A program made the translations under genes and the position numbers. A DNA stretch of 64,000 nucleotides, from positions 303,129,455 to 303,193,454 of the forward strand of contig NC_073746.1 of NCBI RefSeq assembly GCF_029784135.1, read 5' to 3'. Source of the stretch: Toxorhynchites rutilus septentrionalis. Lineage: Eukaryota > Arthropoda > Insecta > Diptera > Culicidae. Positions within the stretch are counted from its first letter, which is position 1; every line of letters begins with the position of its first letter. Positions 1 to 10,212 of the stretch are shown here, piece by piece. Under the pieces are notes generated by a model. It was not told the origin of the DNA, made no database searches, and saw nothing but the letters and a program-made list of their open reading frames with translations.

Positions 1-632
1 CATGGCGAGACCCGTTGAATTTACCACCGTATGAAGAGCGATTCAGGCTCCTCGGGCTTGACACGTTGGAACGCAGGAGATATGTCGCCCAAGTTGTGTT
101 TGTCGCAAAAATACTTTTGGGTGATATTGACTCAGCGGAAATATTGACACAACCAAATATATACGCACCTATTAGAGCCCTTCGACAGCGGGACTTCCTG
201 TTACTAGACGGTCGTCGTTCAGCATATGGTCAATATGACCCCATTCGATTTATGGCGACAAGATTCAACGAAGTCTAGCAAATGTTCGATTTTAACTCTT
301 CTGCTTCAGCATTCTATCGAAATCTAAATGGATAACACCCAACATTGGAAGACTGAAGAACCACCATGATCAGCAGCTTTACTGTATACATTTTATAATT
401 TATGACTCTAATTTTATTATTATGATTTATGAGAATGTTTTTCTGTTTTTTCTCTATACTATGTACTTAGTTATTGTTAATATCTTGTAGTAGGAATTAT
501 GAAAAAATATGAGATTTTTATGCCCTTTTGTGTAAAACATCCAACAAGGGCTTTTCCTCATCTTATCGGTACATGTGATATCATTAAGACAACTAGCCAG
601 ATGTGAAATAAATTAATAAATAAATAAATAAA
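1..632 (+). mobile_element. 3' end of a non-LTR retrotransposon (LINE)
   Basis: The window opens inside a LINE. The reverse-transcriptase ORF ends at 278, followed by an untranslated region of about 350 bp. It closes in an imperfect TAAA-rich tail at about 607-632, the usual 3' signature of jockey/CR1-like and related LINEs. The 5' part lies outside the window. Immediately after the tail the sequence becomes a mariner terminus (633-745), so the LINE probably inserted into, or close to, an older mariner element. The clade was not determined. Confidence 0.8.
3..278 (+). CDS. C-terminal end of LINE reverse transcriptase polyprotein (partial)
   Basis: The frame is open from base 3 to a TAG at 276-278, about 91 codons. 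No start is expected because the N-terminus lies before the window. The segment is the conserved tail after the reverse-transcriptase domain of insect LINEs. Recognisable blocks are LPPYEERFRLLGLDTLERRR, then an FVAKILLGDID block, NIYAPIRALRQRDFL, and a final PIRFMATRFNEV. No frameshift or stop interrupts it, so this end is relatively young. The role is target-primed reverse transcription of the element's own RNA. The catalytic YxDD motif is not in view. Confidence 0.8.
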   Translation, partial: WRDPLNLPPYEERFRLLGLDTLERRRYVAQVVFVAKILLGDIDSAEILTQPNIYAPIRALRQRDFLLLDGRRSAYGQYDPIRFMATRFNEV

Positions 633-745
633 GACGCGCAATGGCAGTTGTTGTCCAACGAATGTCTGGAAATTTGATTCACTAGAATAATAATCAAGTT
701 ACGTCATCTGTTGTAAAACCGGAGAAACTTGCCGGTACACCTAAT
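633..745. mobile_element. mariner terminal fragment
   Basis: About 110 bp match the terminal part of the mariner at 47344-47985. Shared blocks include CGAATGTCTGGAAATTT, ATAATAATCAA and the terminus GAAACTTGCCGGTACACC. Only one end is present; the transposase is missing. It directly follows the LINE tail, and the shared AAAGACGCG sequence at the junction suggests the LINE integrated within this mariner. Confidence 0.65.
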
Positions 746-1183
746 AGTTTCTGGAAAGGCCCAACTCTTAAGGCCTCGGTCATGTGCTTTGAATTTCATC
801 TAACTTTTCATGTTATAAAGTATTTTACTTTTAATACAAAGATCAATGATACAGGTAAACATATTATATTGGAGAAACTTTCACGCCAAATTGTTCGAAA
901 ATCCCAACAAAACTCAAAAATGAAACGACTATTGTTGAATAAAGTAACACTTATTTTTGGTTTACTGCAAGTTTTTTTTGTTTAAATTCGATTCTCATAT
1001 GATACATTTTGTCCTGCTAGGACTTATGAAAGTAAATTTGGGTAAATCAAGCTAAAATAAACGAACTGAGAATTTTCTGGTTGAATTGTACATGAAAATG
1101 TTGTTTTCGATTTTTTTTGATGTCACATGTCTTCAAATTGCAAGAAACGTCGAGATCTACTGTCATCTCATAGGACACAACAC

Positions 1184-1974
1184 AATAGGACATCCCATCC
1201 GAGCTCCCGTAGTTTCTGGCGGGTCATCAAAGATGTGTGAGGCCGAGCGTTGTCCTGGTGGAAAACAACACCACTCCTATTGATCATTTCTGGCCGCTTC
1301 TGGTCAATCGCCTGCTTCAAACGGTCAAGCTGCTCACAGTAGAGAACCGAGTTAAGGGTCTGGCCATAGTTGGGTTAGGCAGCTCATAGTGGATGATTCC
1401 CTTCCAATCCCACCAAACACACAGCAAAACCTTCCTGGCCGTCAATCCGGGCTTGGCGATGGTTTGGGCCGGCTCACCGCGCTTCTACCACGACTTTTTT
1501 CGCTTTAGGTTGTCGTACGTGATCCACTTTTCATCACCAGTCACCATCTTCTTCAAAAATGGGTCGAGTTCGTTCCGTTTCAGCAGTGCATCGCAATCCT
1601 AAAAGATTTTTTTGCGTCAACCCGTGTGGCACCGATACATCCAGCTTTTTTTGGAATCCAATCTTCTGCAAATGGTTCCAAACGGTTTTATGGTCTATAC
1701 CCAGTTCCTGGTCAATCGAGCGAGTGCTCACATGCCGGTCTACTTGGATGATTTCAACGATTTTATCGGTTTCCACGACGATTGGCCTATCAGTACGGGG
1801 TGTATCTTCGACAGCCACTACACCAGAATGAAATCGATCAAACCAACGCTGAGCTGTGCGAATCGTTACAGTATCGGGTCCATAAACTACACGAATTTTT
1901 TTGCCGCCTTCGTTGCAACCGCGCAGGTAGTAAAAACATAAAATATGGCGAATTTCTTGCTTGGTGGACTCCAT
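1184..1974 (-). pseudogene. Broken mariner transposase (DD34D type)
   Basis: On the minus strand the frame starts at the ATG at 1972-1974 (METSKQ-like start, MESTKQEIRHILCFYYLRG). It then has the N-terminal helix-turn-helix domain, with a typical QRWFDRFHSGV motif. The frame breaks near 1534 and resumes in other frames with the first catalytic block (TGDEKWITYDN), a WWDWKGIIHYELP block and the second aspartate (VFHQDNARPH). Similarity stops at about 1184, right after a GWDVL motif, so the third catalytic residue and C-terminus are lost. Frameshifts and truncation make it inactive. I did not identify convincing terminal repeats. Confidence 0.8.
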
Positions 1975-1984
1975 ATTTGACGCG

Positions 1985-2262
1985 CTATAACTTGAGACTG
2001 AAAAGGACAATCACAACTTTGTCAAAACGACACCTGTAGCACAGATTGTCGTCTTTAAATAGCCGTATAGTATGACCCGATGCGATAAGTACAACACAAG
2101 ATATGTTTAAGTGTTGCCATATATTGACAATATACGACATTTCATTTTTTTTCTTTTTTAAACACACTATCAATATATTGATGATTTTTTATTTCACAGA
2201 CAACATATCTACTAGCAATAATTTGTATGGCAGAACAACGTTTGCCGGGTCAGCTAGTGGTA
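1985..2262 (-). repeat. Dispersed repeat, copy A (terminus ACTAGCTGACCCGGCAAACG)
   Basis: Read on the minus strand, the segment begins at 2262 with ACTAGCTGACCCGGCAAACG followed by TTGTTCTGCCAT. The same terminus opens copy B at 23613 (minus strand) and, slightly changed, copies C, D and E. Downstream the copy drifts into AT-rich sequence and I cannot fix its inner boundary. I do not recognise the family with certainty, and no coding sequence is evident. Confidence 0.6.
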
Positions 2263-2367
2263 TATGTTATAACATATATCCTAAGAACGGTTCTGCGTGA
2301 TATGCCGTTGAAAGATGTAGTCCTACGTCAAAACTTCGTACTATGAAAGTGCCCATCGTACGATATA

Positions 2368-3499
2368 CAGTGTCGGACAATAGTATAGGACCACAGCTCA
2401 ATCCAAAACAGAAAGTGACAAAACTTTGAGAAAAAAATTTCCATTTAAGTGCATCAAACCATTTACAAATTGTAAATTCCATTCTTCGAAGAAATTAAAA
2501 TCATCCGTAGTTAAACCAATTGTCCTTTATTTAAAAATGCGTTTTAAGCATACTTACTGCCTAAAATAACGCGACATAAAATAGGACCGCTTTAGAATTC
2601 ATGGTAAAAAAAATTTAAAAAAAAGGAAATTCATACCGTGATCGATTTGCAGGGTTAGTTTGGTGGTATAACCCTTATTACGCATCACTTCTCGCACCCG
2701 GTTCGGCATCGACTCCACCAGCTTTTGGCACGTTCTCAGCGGGATAGCGTACCACACCGCCTGGATTCTCTCCCACAGTTGCTGCTTGTTTTTTTTATTT
2801 TTCGGTGTACACCTTACGTTTAACTATTTCCCATAGGTTCTCTATGGGATTGAGATCAGGGGACTGTGCTGGCCACTCCATAACGTCTACCTTATTATCC
2901 TGGAATCACTTTTTAACCGTGTTAGCGGTATGTTTGGGGTCGTTGTCCTGCTGGAACTGCCACTTTAGGGGCATCTCCCACTCGGCGTGTGGCAGCATTA
3001 CTTCCCGAAGTTTCTGGGCGTAGAGATGCTGGTCCATAATCCGGTCGATCCAGTACAAGGGACCCACCCCGTACCAAGGAAAGCACCCCCACACCATGAT
3101 GTTACCTCCTCCATGTTTGAATGTTTTATTTTTATACTGGGGCATATACGCACAGCCGAGTGGGCGATGGACCCGGAAAAGGAGAAACTATGGAGAAATG
3201 TGCTGTGGTCGGATGAGACCAAAGTGAACCTCATCGGCTCGGACTTTTTTTTAAATTTTTTTACCATGAATTCTGAAGCGGTCCTATTTTATGTCGCGTT
3301 ATTTAGTCAGTAAGTATGCTTAAAACGCATTTTTAAATAAAGGACAATTGGTTTAACTACGGATGATTCTAATTTCTTCGAAGAATGGAATTTACAATTT
3401 GTAAATGGTTTGATGCACTTAAATGGAAATTTTTTTCTCAAAGTTTTGTCACTTTCTGTTTTGGATTGAGCTGTGGTCCTATTCTATTGTCCGACACTG
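2368..3499 (-). mobile_element. Tc1-like transposon with about 255-bp inverted arms, TA-flanked
   Basis: The element starts CAGTGTCGGACAATAG and ends with the inverse, flanked by TA at 2366-2367 and 3500-3501. The arms (about 2368-2629 and 3243-3499) are near-identical inverted copies, far longer than the core terminal repeats of most Tc1 elements. Between them lies a partial transposase, mostly minus strand. The flanks match a second genomic locus at 36213-36260 that lacks the insertion (GTGCCCATC...TATGGATG), which confirms the boundaries. Confidence 0.85.
2640..3240 (-). pseudogene. Rearranged Tc1 transposase remnant
   Basis: On the minus strand, 3145 to about 2640 encodes the C-terminal half. 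It contains FKHGGGNIMVWGCF, then the second catalytic aspartate region (QQDNDPKHTA), then, after a frame disturbance, [17 protein letters not shown] with the third catalytic residue. The segment that should precede it, KLWRNVLWSDETKVNLIGSD with the first catalytic aspartate, is present at about 3150-3243 on the plus strand, so it is inverted. The N-terminal DNA-binding domain is absent. The pieces cannot be read as one protein, so the element is non-autonomous. Confidence 0.8.
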
Positions 3500-3501
3500 T
3501 A

Positions 3502-5815
3502 TGGATGCCTTGTTGGTTATTGTACGGAACCTTCATATATTTTTTTTGAAAAAATTAGAAAAATAATAATGCTGCCAACTTCTAAGACGAATTGGCATGC
3601 AATTTGTCAATGTATAATTTTATTCACAGTAATAGATTGTTGAAAATCTTGAAAATAGAAAATTTTCATAACGTGACCGATTTCCTGTTTTTCCATTTGC
3701 ACACCCAATATGTTCTCCAAAGACGTAATCATACGTCAAAATTACAATTTCATGAGATATTGAAATATTATCAATTTCGAGAAATAATTGAATTAAATAA
3801 TTTTTGAGACATTATTATCATCATTTCCGTGAGGCCGTTCATAAAAAAAAGATTGTGAGTAGATTTTTTGAAAAGAGGAAACATATTTTTCCAATTGGGA
3901 TGTATAACCATATCCATAGAAGATACTTGGTCTGCTGTATCGTAAGTTTGTGGTTGTTACAAATCGAAGATGGTCGGATGGCATTTCTAATATTTTCAGC
4001 ATCCTGTATGGAGTCACTCAACAGTTGAACGCGAAATGGTTCTGCCTCTGCACAACAGAAGATTTCCTCGCGCTCCGACACTAACATATTACATGATTCT
4101 CGCTGGAATCAGCAATGATAATTCTGCGGTTAGGCACAAATAATACTCTGTGGTTGTTTTTCTTCAGCGCTTGAACTCTTCCCGCAAATATATACACCTT
4201 TAGCAAATATGTTGTGTTAAGTGTTTTCTGACAGACCAAAATAAATTATCCGGTGTGATCGCAGCTTTCAGAGTGCACATTTACTTAGTATTATTTCAAA
4301 AAACTTTCCCCCCTTCCGGCGCGGCTTCCGCGCCCACATGCGAATCGGGGCGTCAGAGAAGCTATTTTCCTCTACATTTTTATGATTTATATTGAAAAAT
4401 TGGCCCCCGCAACGAGGTGCGGGAAACCGACTGCCAAATAGTGCGGCCGTTAATGTTCCTTAAACGGGGAAAAAAGTTGTGGAAAGCCAGTGAGCAGAAG
4501 ACATCCATAAATTAGCATCATTTTGTATGAAGCAGCAGCGGGTTCGGACTTGCGGAGCGGAATATCCAATGCATTGGGTTCGTTCGGTTTCCGTCGCTGG
4601 GCTATCGTAATCGGTCCGAACACAATAAAATGGCTTGTTTATTCAAGACAAAACAAAAGCTCGCGCACGGTCGGGTCGCTTCGCACCACCGGCTGGATTT
4701 AAAATTCTAATTAGTGGCACAAAAGCTATGGCGTTTCTGCTTAGATCCGCACACTTAACGGGGTGCTGTCAAAAAACAACGAGGGAAACCACATCAGGCC
4801 AAACACATCAACACCCGAGCATTAAATCAAAGCGATTTTTCTTATCTGGGGCCTGTGTTCGTGTGCTACCTCCCAATCTCGCAGTCTCTTTCCAACAAAC
4901 GTCGGATCCCCATCCCGGTGATCATTTTCGCTTTCGCTCTATTTTAATAATAGTAATAACAACTCCTCACCGCTAAGTGTATCAAATGCTATAAAAATTA
5001 TCTCTCGTTTGTTTCTCGGAACAGCCGCGCGTAGGATAAATGCCGTACTATCCCCTCACTTCCCGCACTTCTCGTGAGCCAGACTGAGCCCTCGGGTTCG
5101 CAGCGACACCAAAGAAATGTGCCCATTGCCGCTATAATTAGGTTCAATGACATTTTTCTCACCCAGCTGTATCTACTATCTGTCGTTGATTGTTACTTCA
5201 GGTTCTTCGAGCGATTCAATCTACTTGGTCAGGTGCGTGAAGCAGAGGCCATGGATTAACCAGCCAAATTCCAATCGAAATATCCTGAGGAATTCGCTAG
5301 CAACAGTGTGATGAGTTGACACAGAAACATAATCATCTTTTCTGCCTTCTGCCTCCAAAAAGCATCCATTAGCCAACAGCAGTGCGAGCCCACTCGAGCT
5401 AATGATCATGTCAAGTCGCAAGAATCCGAAGTCAGCTGCATTGCTACTCGAAGCGATGCACTTACAGCAGAAGTCCGAGCTCTCTCTCCCACATGTAGAG
5501 TAGTACGTAACCATTGTGATGGCGAAGCGGTAAGCCTAGTTAGCCGGGAAGTATGTGAAGAAGCTTAATGATATGAAAATAAACAAACACTCTCGAACTC
5601 ACCGCTGGAGTGCAACATCCGTCCGTTCGGCGCACTCAGCTCTTGAAGACAGATGCAGATGGAGCGTAAAGCAGCATCCCTACTGGTGACCGACCGTGCT
5701 CTTTGAATTTGATGTATCAAAATTTTCGCTGTCTAACAGACTGCCGGGATGGATCATTATGCTATTCTTAAAGGAAGCATGCAATAATTAGGAATTTCAG
5801 TGCGTTTTGTTTGAA
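3502..5815. other. Mostly host DNA; no gene recognised
   Basis: 3502 to about 4290 is AT-rich and contains decayed repeat sequence continuing the repeat into which the Tc1 element inserted. From about 4290 to 5815 the composition is more balanced and I see no match to other parts of the window. Short open frames exist but none shows a domain, and none has splice-site context convincing enough to call an exon. It could be intergenic or intronic. Confidence 0.5.
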
Positions 5816-5817
5816 TA

Positions 5818-7116
5818 AAGGGTGTGTCGCATCAAATTGCATCACGGAAAAAACGCTGTAGAAATTTAATTTTTCGGAATTATATCTTCAGCTTTCGCTT
5901 TAAAATCAGATAAGAGTGTATAGATCACGTTGGCCATGCTTCACTGTCAATTTTTCGTAAATTTGGAAAAATGTCGTCGAACGAAAAAGAGCGTCGTGAA
6001 TTAATCCTGTGCACTCATTTCGAGAATCCGGAGTTGTCACATCGGGACATCGGTAAGATGCTGGGAATCGTCCAATCCACGGTCAGCAGAGTACTAAAAC
6101 GATACTTCGAGAACCTAACCATCGACCGGAAGGTGAAGAACGGCAAAAATGGATGCTCCGTCAGTGAAAAAGATCACAAGCGCGTGGTTAAGCAGTTTAG
6201 ACGTGATCCGAGAAGTTCGGTCCGGAATGTCGCCAATAAGCTGAATTTGTCAAGTTCATTCGTCCAGCGGACCAAGCAGCGGGAGGGCCTGCGTACATAC
6301 AAGGTTCAGAAGGCTCCTAACCGCGACGAAAGGCAAAACATGGTGGGGAAGACGCGAGCCCGGAAGCTGTACACCGAAATGCTGAAGAAGCCGCATTGCC
6401 TGGTAATGGACGACGAAACCTACGTCAAAGCGGACTTTCGTCAGCTGCCGGGCCTGTTGTTCTTCTCCGCAGAGGACAAATTCAGCGTTCCGGAGGAGAT
6501 TCGCATACAGAAACTATCCAAGTTTGCCAAAAAGTACATGGTGTGGCAAGCGATCTGCTCTTGCGGAAAGCGGAGCGTCCCCTTCGTGATGACCGGCACG
6601 GTAAACGGGCAGGTTTACCTTAAGGAGTGCCTACAGAAGCGCTTACTACCACTATTGAAGCAGCACGAGGGCCCGACCATCTTCTGGCCGGATCTCGCTT
6701 CGTGCCACTATTCAAAGGACGTGTTGGAGTGGTACGAAGCCAACGGGGTCACCTTCGTGCCAAAGGAAATGAACCCGCCCAACGCGCCGGAGCTTCCCCC
6801 AATAGAGAAATATTGGGCGATTATGAAGCAGGCCCTCCGGAAGAACCTAAAAGTTGTCAAATCGGTGGCGGACTTCAAGAGAAAATGGATTTCTGTTCAA
6901 AAAAAACTACAACCTGACGTTGTACAGAACCTTATGGACGGGGTAAAGAGGAAGGTACGAGCATACGGGCTTGGGCTCGAAGTATGAAAAATGGAAAATG
7001 CCAAAAGTTGTTTAATAGTTTTTATTTTACTGTCTAAAATTTTCAAAAGGATCGGTCTACTGGGCGAATTTCTACAGTGTTTTTTCCGTGATGCAATTTG
7101 ATGTGACACACCCTTT
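5818..7116 (+). mobile_element. DD37E Tc1/mariner-family transposon, copy 1 (apparently complete)
   Basis: The 1299-bp element runs from AAGGGTGTGTCGCATCAAAT to the inverse terminus, flanked by TA at 5816-5817 and 7117-7118. The inverted repeats are about 48 bp, including CATCACGGAAAAAACGCTGT. Copies 2 (28796-30094) and 3 (48319-49613) share the same ends. All structural parts of an autonomous element are present: both terminal repeats, the target duplication and an uninterrupted transposase. The DD37E class (ITmD37E) was originally described from mosquitoes. Confidence 0.92.
5971..6987 (+). CDS. DD37E transposase, intact 338 aa
   Basis: The enzyme would bind the terminal repeats and cut and rejoin the element at TA sites. 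Residues 1 to about 110 form two helix-turn-helix segments (HRDIGKMLGIVQSTVSRVLK, then NKLNLSSSFVQR). The DDE domain has D148 (VMDDETYV), D241 (FWPDLASCHYS) and E279 (PPIEKYWA). Exactly 37 residues lie between the second Asp and Glu, hence DD37E. The ATG is preceded by ATTTGGAAAA and all three copies begin here. There is no stop or frameshift, and the length suits the family. One difference stands beside the catalytic Glu: Pro where copies 2 and 3 have Arg (PELPPIE versus PELRPI). The A8 tract at codons 309-311 has a different length in both other copies. Activity is plausible but unproven. Confidence 0.92.
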   Translation: MSSNEKERRELILCTHFENPELSHRDIGKMLGIVQSTVSRVLKRYFENLTIDRKVKNGKNGCSVSEKDHKRVVKQFRRDPRSSVRNVANKLNLSSSFVQRTKQREGLRTYKVQKAPNRDERQNMVGKTRARKLYTEMLKKPHCLVMDDETYVKADFRQLPGLLFFSAEDKFSVPEEIRIQKLSKFAKKYMVWQAICSCGKRSVPFVMTGTVNGQVYLKECLQKRLLPLLKQHEGPTIFWPDLASCHYSKDVLEWYEANGVTFVPKEMNPPNAPELPPIEKYWAIMKQALRKNLKVVKSVADFKRKWISVQKKLQPDVVQNLMDGVKRKVRAYGLGLEV

Positions 7117-8379
7117 ATTTTCACAGATTTCAACAAAATTTACGGTCCTTGTAAATTAGAATGCTGGAACCGAAGCCGTCCACCATGAATAATATTTCAA
7201 GATGATTAGTAGATGTATGGCCATACTTGTTTGAGGATAAAAATTTAAGAGGTGAATTCGAAGATATTGGCTGATTGAGAATCTTTGCTTACTCCAAAAT
7301 TGGGCTGGGCTGTCTACTAGAAAAATCGAATCTTTTTGGTATCTCAAAAAAAACTCCTTCAAAAATATGCCCCAAGAGTGACATTTAGGAAATTGTTCTA
7401 ATTTTCACGGAAGTTTTAAAAAAATAACACCTGAGCAACACTGAAATGATATCCTGTGGCATTTTGAAAAGCCAAGGTGCATTTAGCTACAAACTTCATA
7501 TTTAGGGATAAAATCATTAGCCTTTTAATTATGCGTTACTAAACATATCTTAAAAAAAGCACTTTGGTATAATTGGTGTCAATAGACGAAATTCATTCAA
7601 ACTTTATGGGGTAACATCTTCTTTTTACAATAAATCAATATGAGTCAACAAAGAACACTCTTAGGATGGACTTGTACCCTAAAAATAGATGGGTTAGCAA
7701 CCTTTCGCAGAACGGCAGCAGAAAATCCGAACCCAATCGGTTGTGTGGTGACACTGGCAGTGACAGCAACCGAAGCGAAACAAATTTTCAGCTCCAATTT
7801 TCAACCAAAAAACATAACTCTAACTGCAGTAAAATAATCGATCTGAAAAAAGACACTTTTGAATTTCTACGAGCTCTCTTCCGGCAAAAAAAATTTAAAT
7901 TTACTCTCAGCCTAAACACATGGTATTGGCTGATATCTGTTCAAAAAAAAAAAAAAACTAAGAGAGAGAGAGAGAGAGAGAGGGAGTTAAATTATAAGGT
8001 GTTTAAACGTTTGCTGTTCATCCCCCTTTAACCTTGAAAAAGGTCATTTAAGAAAACTTAACCTAAACTTCAGCCGTGAGGAATGCCATCTTGGCCGTCC
8101 TCGCCATGGACTGGTTGATGACTGCTGGATGAATGCAATATTTTTTGGTGTACGATTGATTTCAATAATTTCACTTTGATTTTCAAAAACCTTTTTTTTT
8201 CATTTTTCAATCATTATTTAAATTATTTGATCCGTTTTTGAATAAAGTCGTGACATATGAGTACAAAATAAATTTTATTTGTATAAATAAGCAATAAAAG
8301 CAATATAAATAAGTTTTTCTATGTTTTTCCAACATCTCTATTGTTTTTAATAGGTTATTGGCATATAAAGGGTGAGTCG
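7117..8379. other. AT-rich non-coding DNA
   Basis: No gene or transposon is recognised. The stretch holds short poly-A runs and an AG dinucleotide run (annotated separately). Small open frames have no domain and no coding character. Confidence 0.5.
7960..7982. repeat. (AG)n microsatellite
   Basis: About eleven AG dinucleotides follow a 15-base A run. It is a simple sequence repeat with no gene association visible. Confidence 0.9.
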
Positions 8380-8930
8380 ATAACTATTGCTACACTTTCA
8401 ATAGATTGGTGAATCGGCTGCAGCAATCGTAATAAAACAGTAGTTCAGTATATGTATTGCTTCAGCTTGAATATGTCGGTTGAATTTTAGGATGAGTTTG
8501 AGTAAAATGCTCGACATTTGCAATTGACACCCTACATCACAGCCTGTACAGTTGTTTCCGGTAGGTTTTTCCGTTATTTCCTTTTCGTCCTCCGCAAACA
8601 TCGGTCATTCTAGTTCGCCTTTCATCTTGGCCTAATAGGTTTCGACCGGACGGAGTTCAGGACAGTTTGGTTGGTATTTGTCTTTCGGTACAAAATCCAC
8701 AGAGTTAGGTGCAAACCACTGTTGTAAGGATTTTGTTCGTGCTGGTCTCAAAAATGACAAACGCAGTTTGTCACTCAGTTTTGTAGATCTCACCGTTTAT
8801 GGTGCTTCAGGTCGTGAAAGAATCACTCCGTTTGCCACAAGTGTATCTGGCCTGCCAAATCAGTTACTTCGAAGCATATTTCGGCAACTTCCTCCATTTG
8901 AAACTATTTATTAAGCTAAGCTGCGCGCCT
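8380..8930 (-). pseudogene. Highly decayed DD37-type transposase relic
   Basis: On the minus strand, fragments read DFVPKDKYQPNCPELRPVETY followed by a stop where Trp is expected and then AKMKGELE. This is the third-catalytic-residue region of the mosquito DD37E/D group. Upstream pieces resembling the region between the first and second Asp are scattered over three frames with stops. A possible terminus, AAGGGTGAGTCGATAAC, lies at about 8369. The copy is much older than the three DD37E copies and belongs to a different lineage. Confidence 0.6.
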
Positions 8931-9023
8931 GTTTTCATTTGCGTTTAAAAACTTGTGTGAACAGTAATATCAATCCTGGTCTTTGGATAAGTGTAGTGAT
9001 TCAGTAAAACCTAACGAGTAATA

Positions 9024-9870
9024 CAGGGTGCGGCAGCATGACTTCCTTTTTTCAAAACTCAATAAAAACTATTGTATGCATCGGAAAATATTTATTTATT
9101 TTTTATAATGTAGGTACATGTCTAAAGTTTTTATTTACATTGTTTTGAAGATCAAATCTGTTAGGTGACGTCCCCCATTCTCCATACATTGCGTAAACCG
9201 ATTTCTGGCGTTTGTCATGACTCTTGTTAGCATAGCAGGTGTTATGTTGGCAATTTCTTCTTGGATGTTGGTCTTCAAATCTTGTAGGGTTCTTGGACGG
9301 TTGACATAAACACGGGATTTCAAAAAACCCCATAGAAAAAAATCACAAGGGGACAGATCGGGAGAGCGTGCCGGCCATTCCAAATCGCCTCTAATTGAGA
9401 TAAGGCGCTCTGGAAAGTGTTCCTTCAAAACAGCCATCGATGCTCTTGAAGTGTGTGCTGTTGCACCGTCTTGTTGGAACCAAGTGTCCCCCAAATCCAA
9501 ATTTTCTTGCCGTGGAAAAAAAAAATTTATAGCATGTTTACACACCGGTCCGAATTTACTGTCACTGTAACCTCATTTTCCTCAAAAAACCAGGGACCAA
9601 TAATTCCAGCTGAGGGAATTGCACACCACACTGTGTCTTTGGGTGAATGCAAAGGCTTTTGATGCAATTCTCGAGGGTTCGTGTCAGCCCAGTAGCGCAT
9701 GTTTTGTTTGTTAACCGACCCACACAAATGAAAATGGGCTTCATCGCAATAACAGAACATCCGCTTGAGAAGTAAACCTCAATGGCAAAGGCACGCTCCT
9801 CACTATTCCAACGCATGACGGCGAATCCATACGGGTTTTTATTTTGTTTTCCTAAATAGAATGCTCGACG
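9024..9870 (-). mobile_element. rosa-like (DD41D) mariner relic
   Basis: One terminus, CAGGGTGCGGCAGCATGACT, begins at 9024 after a TA. The transposase runs on the minus strand toward this end. The opposite terminus is not visible; similarity fades around 9860 where another AT-rich repeat begins. The element is internally deleted and frameshifted. Confidence 0.7.
9135..9820 (-). pseudogene. DD41D transposase remnant
   Basis: The minus-strand pieces in order are: an N-terminal start (MRWNSEERAFAIEVYFS), a jump with a frame change to the first catalytic block (CDEAHFHLCGSVNKQNMRYW), PKDTVWCAIPSAGIIGPWF, a frameshift near 9530, then the second Asp (FQQDGATAHTSR) and the third Asp (PDLSPCDFFLWGF). 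Forty-one residues separate the last two Asp, the spacing reported for the rosa group. The helix-turn-helix segment between the N-terminus and the first Asp is deleted. The C-terminal 136 residues (9545-9135) remain open to a natural stop. Inactive. Confidence 0.8.
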
Positions 9871-10212
9871 CACATTATTAGTTGTTTTATTGATTAGGTT
9901 CGATTAGATTATTAGTTGCTCAGTAATCATTTGTTTGATAATCGTTTTTGTAGACATTAATCTATTAATCGAATGATTATCGGGCATCACTAGATGCGAT
10001 GACAAAAAAAATGTGGTGAGCAGTTTTGCCACATTTTTATATGTACCAGTGGGGCTAAAAATTTCTCATCTGTACCTTTTCGTCCAAAAATCTGTTCCAT
10101 CGGAAATATTCGTTGTGGAAGAAAAAAAAACTTTTTTTTGTATGAAAAAAACACTCATTCATTTACTACAAATACTACATTTACATTTACACGTCATTCG
10201 TTTGTCTGATGA
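9871..10212. repeat. Decayed short AT-rich repeat, possibly hAT-type MITE end
   Basis: The run at about 9885-9995 contains inverted and repeated GATTA motifs (TAATCTATTAATCGAATGAT followed by TATCGGGCATCAC). This resembles the ends of small hAT-type MITEs in insects, but no target duplication or second terminus was found. The rest is non-coding. Confidence 0.3.
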
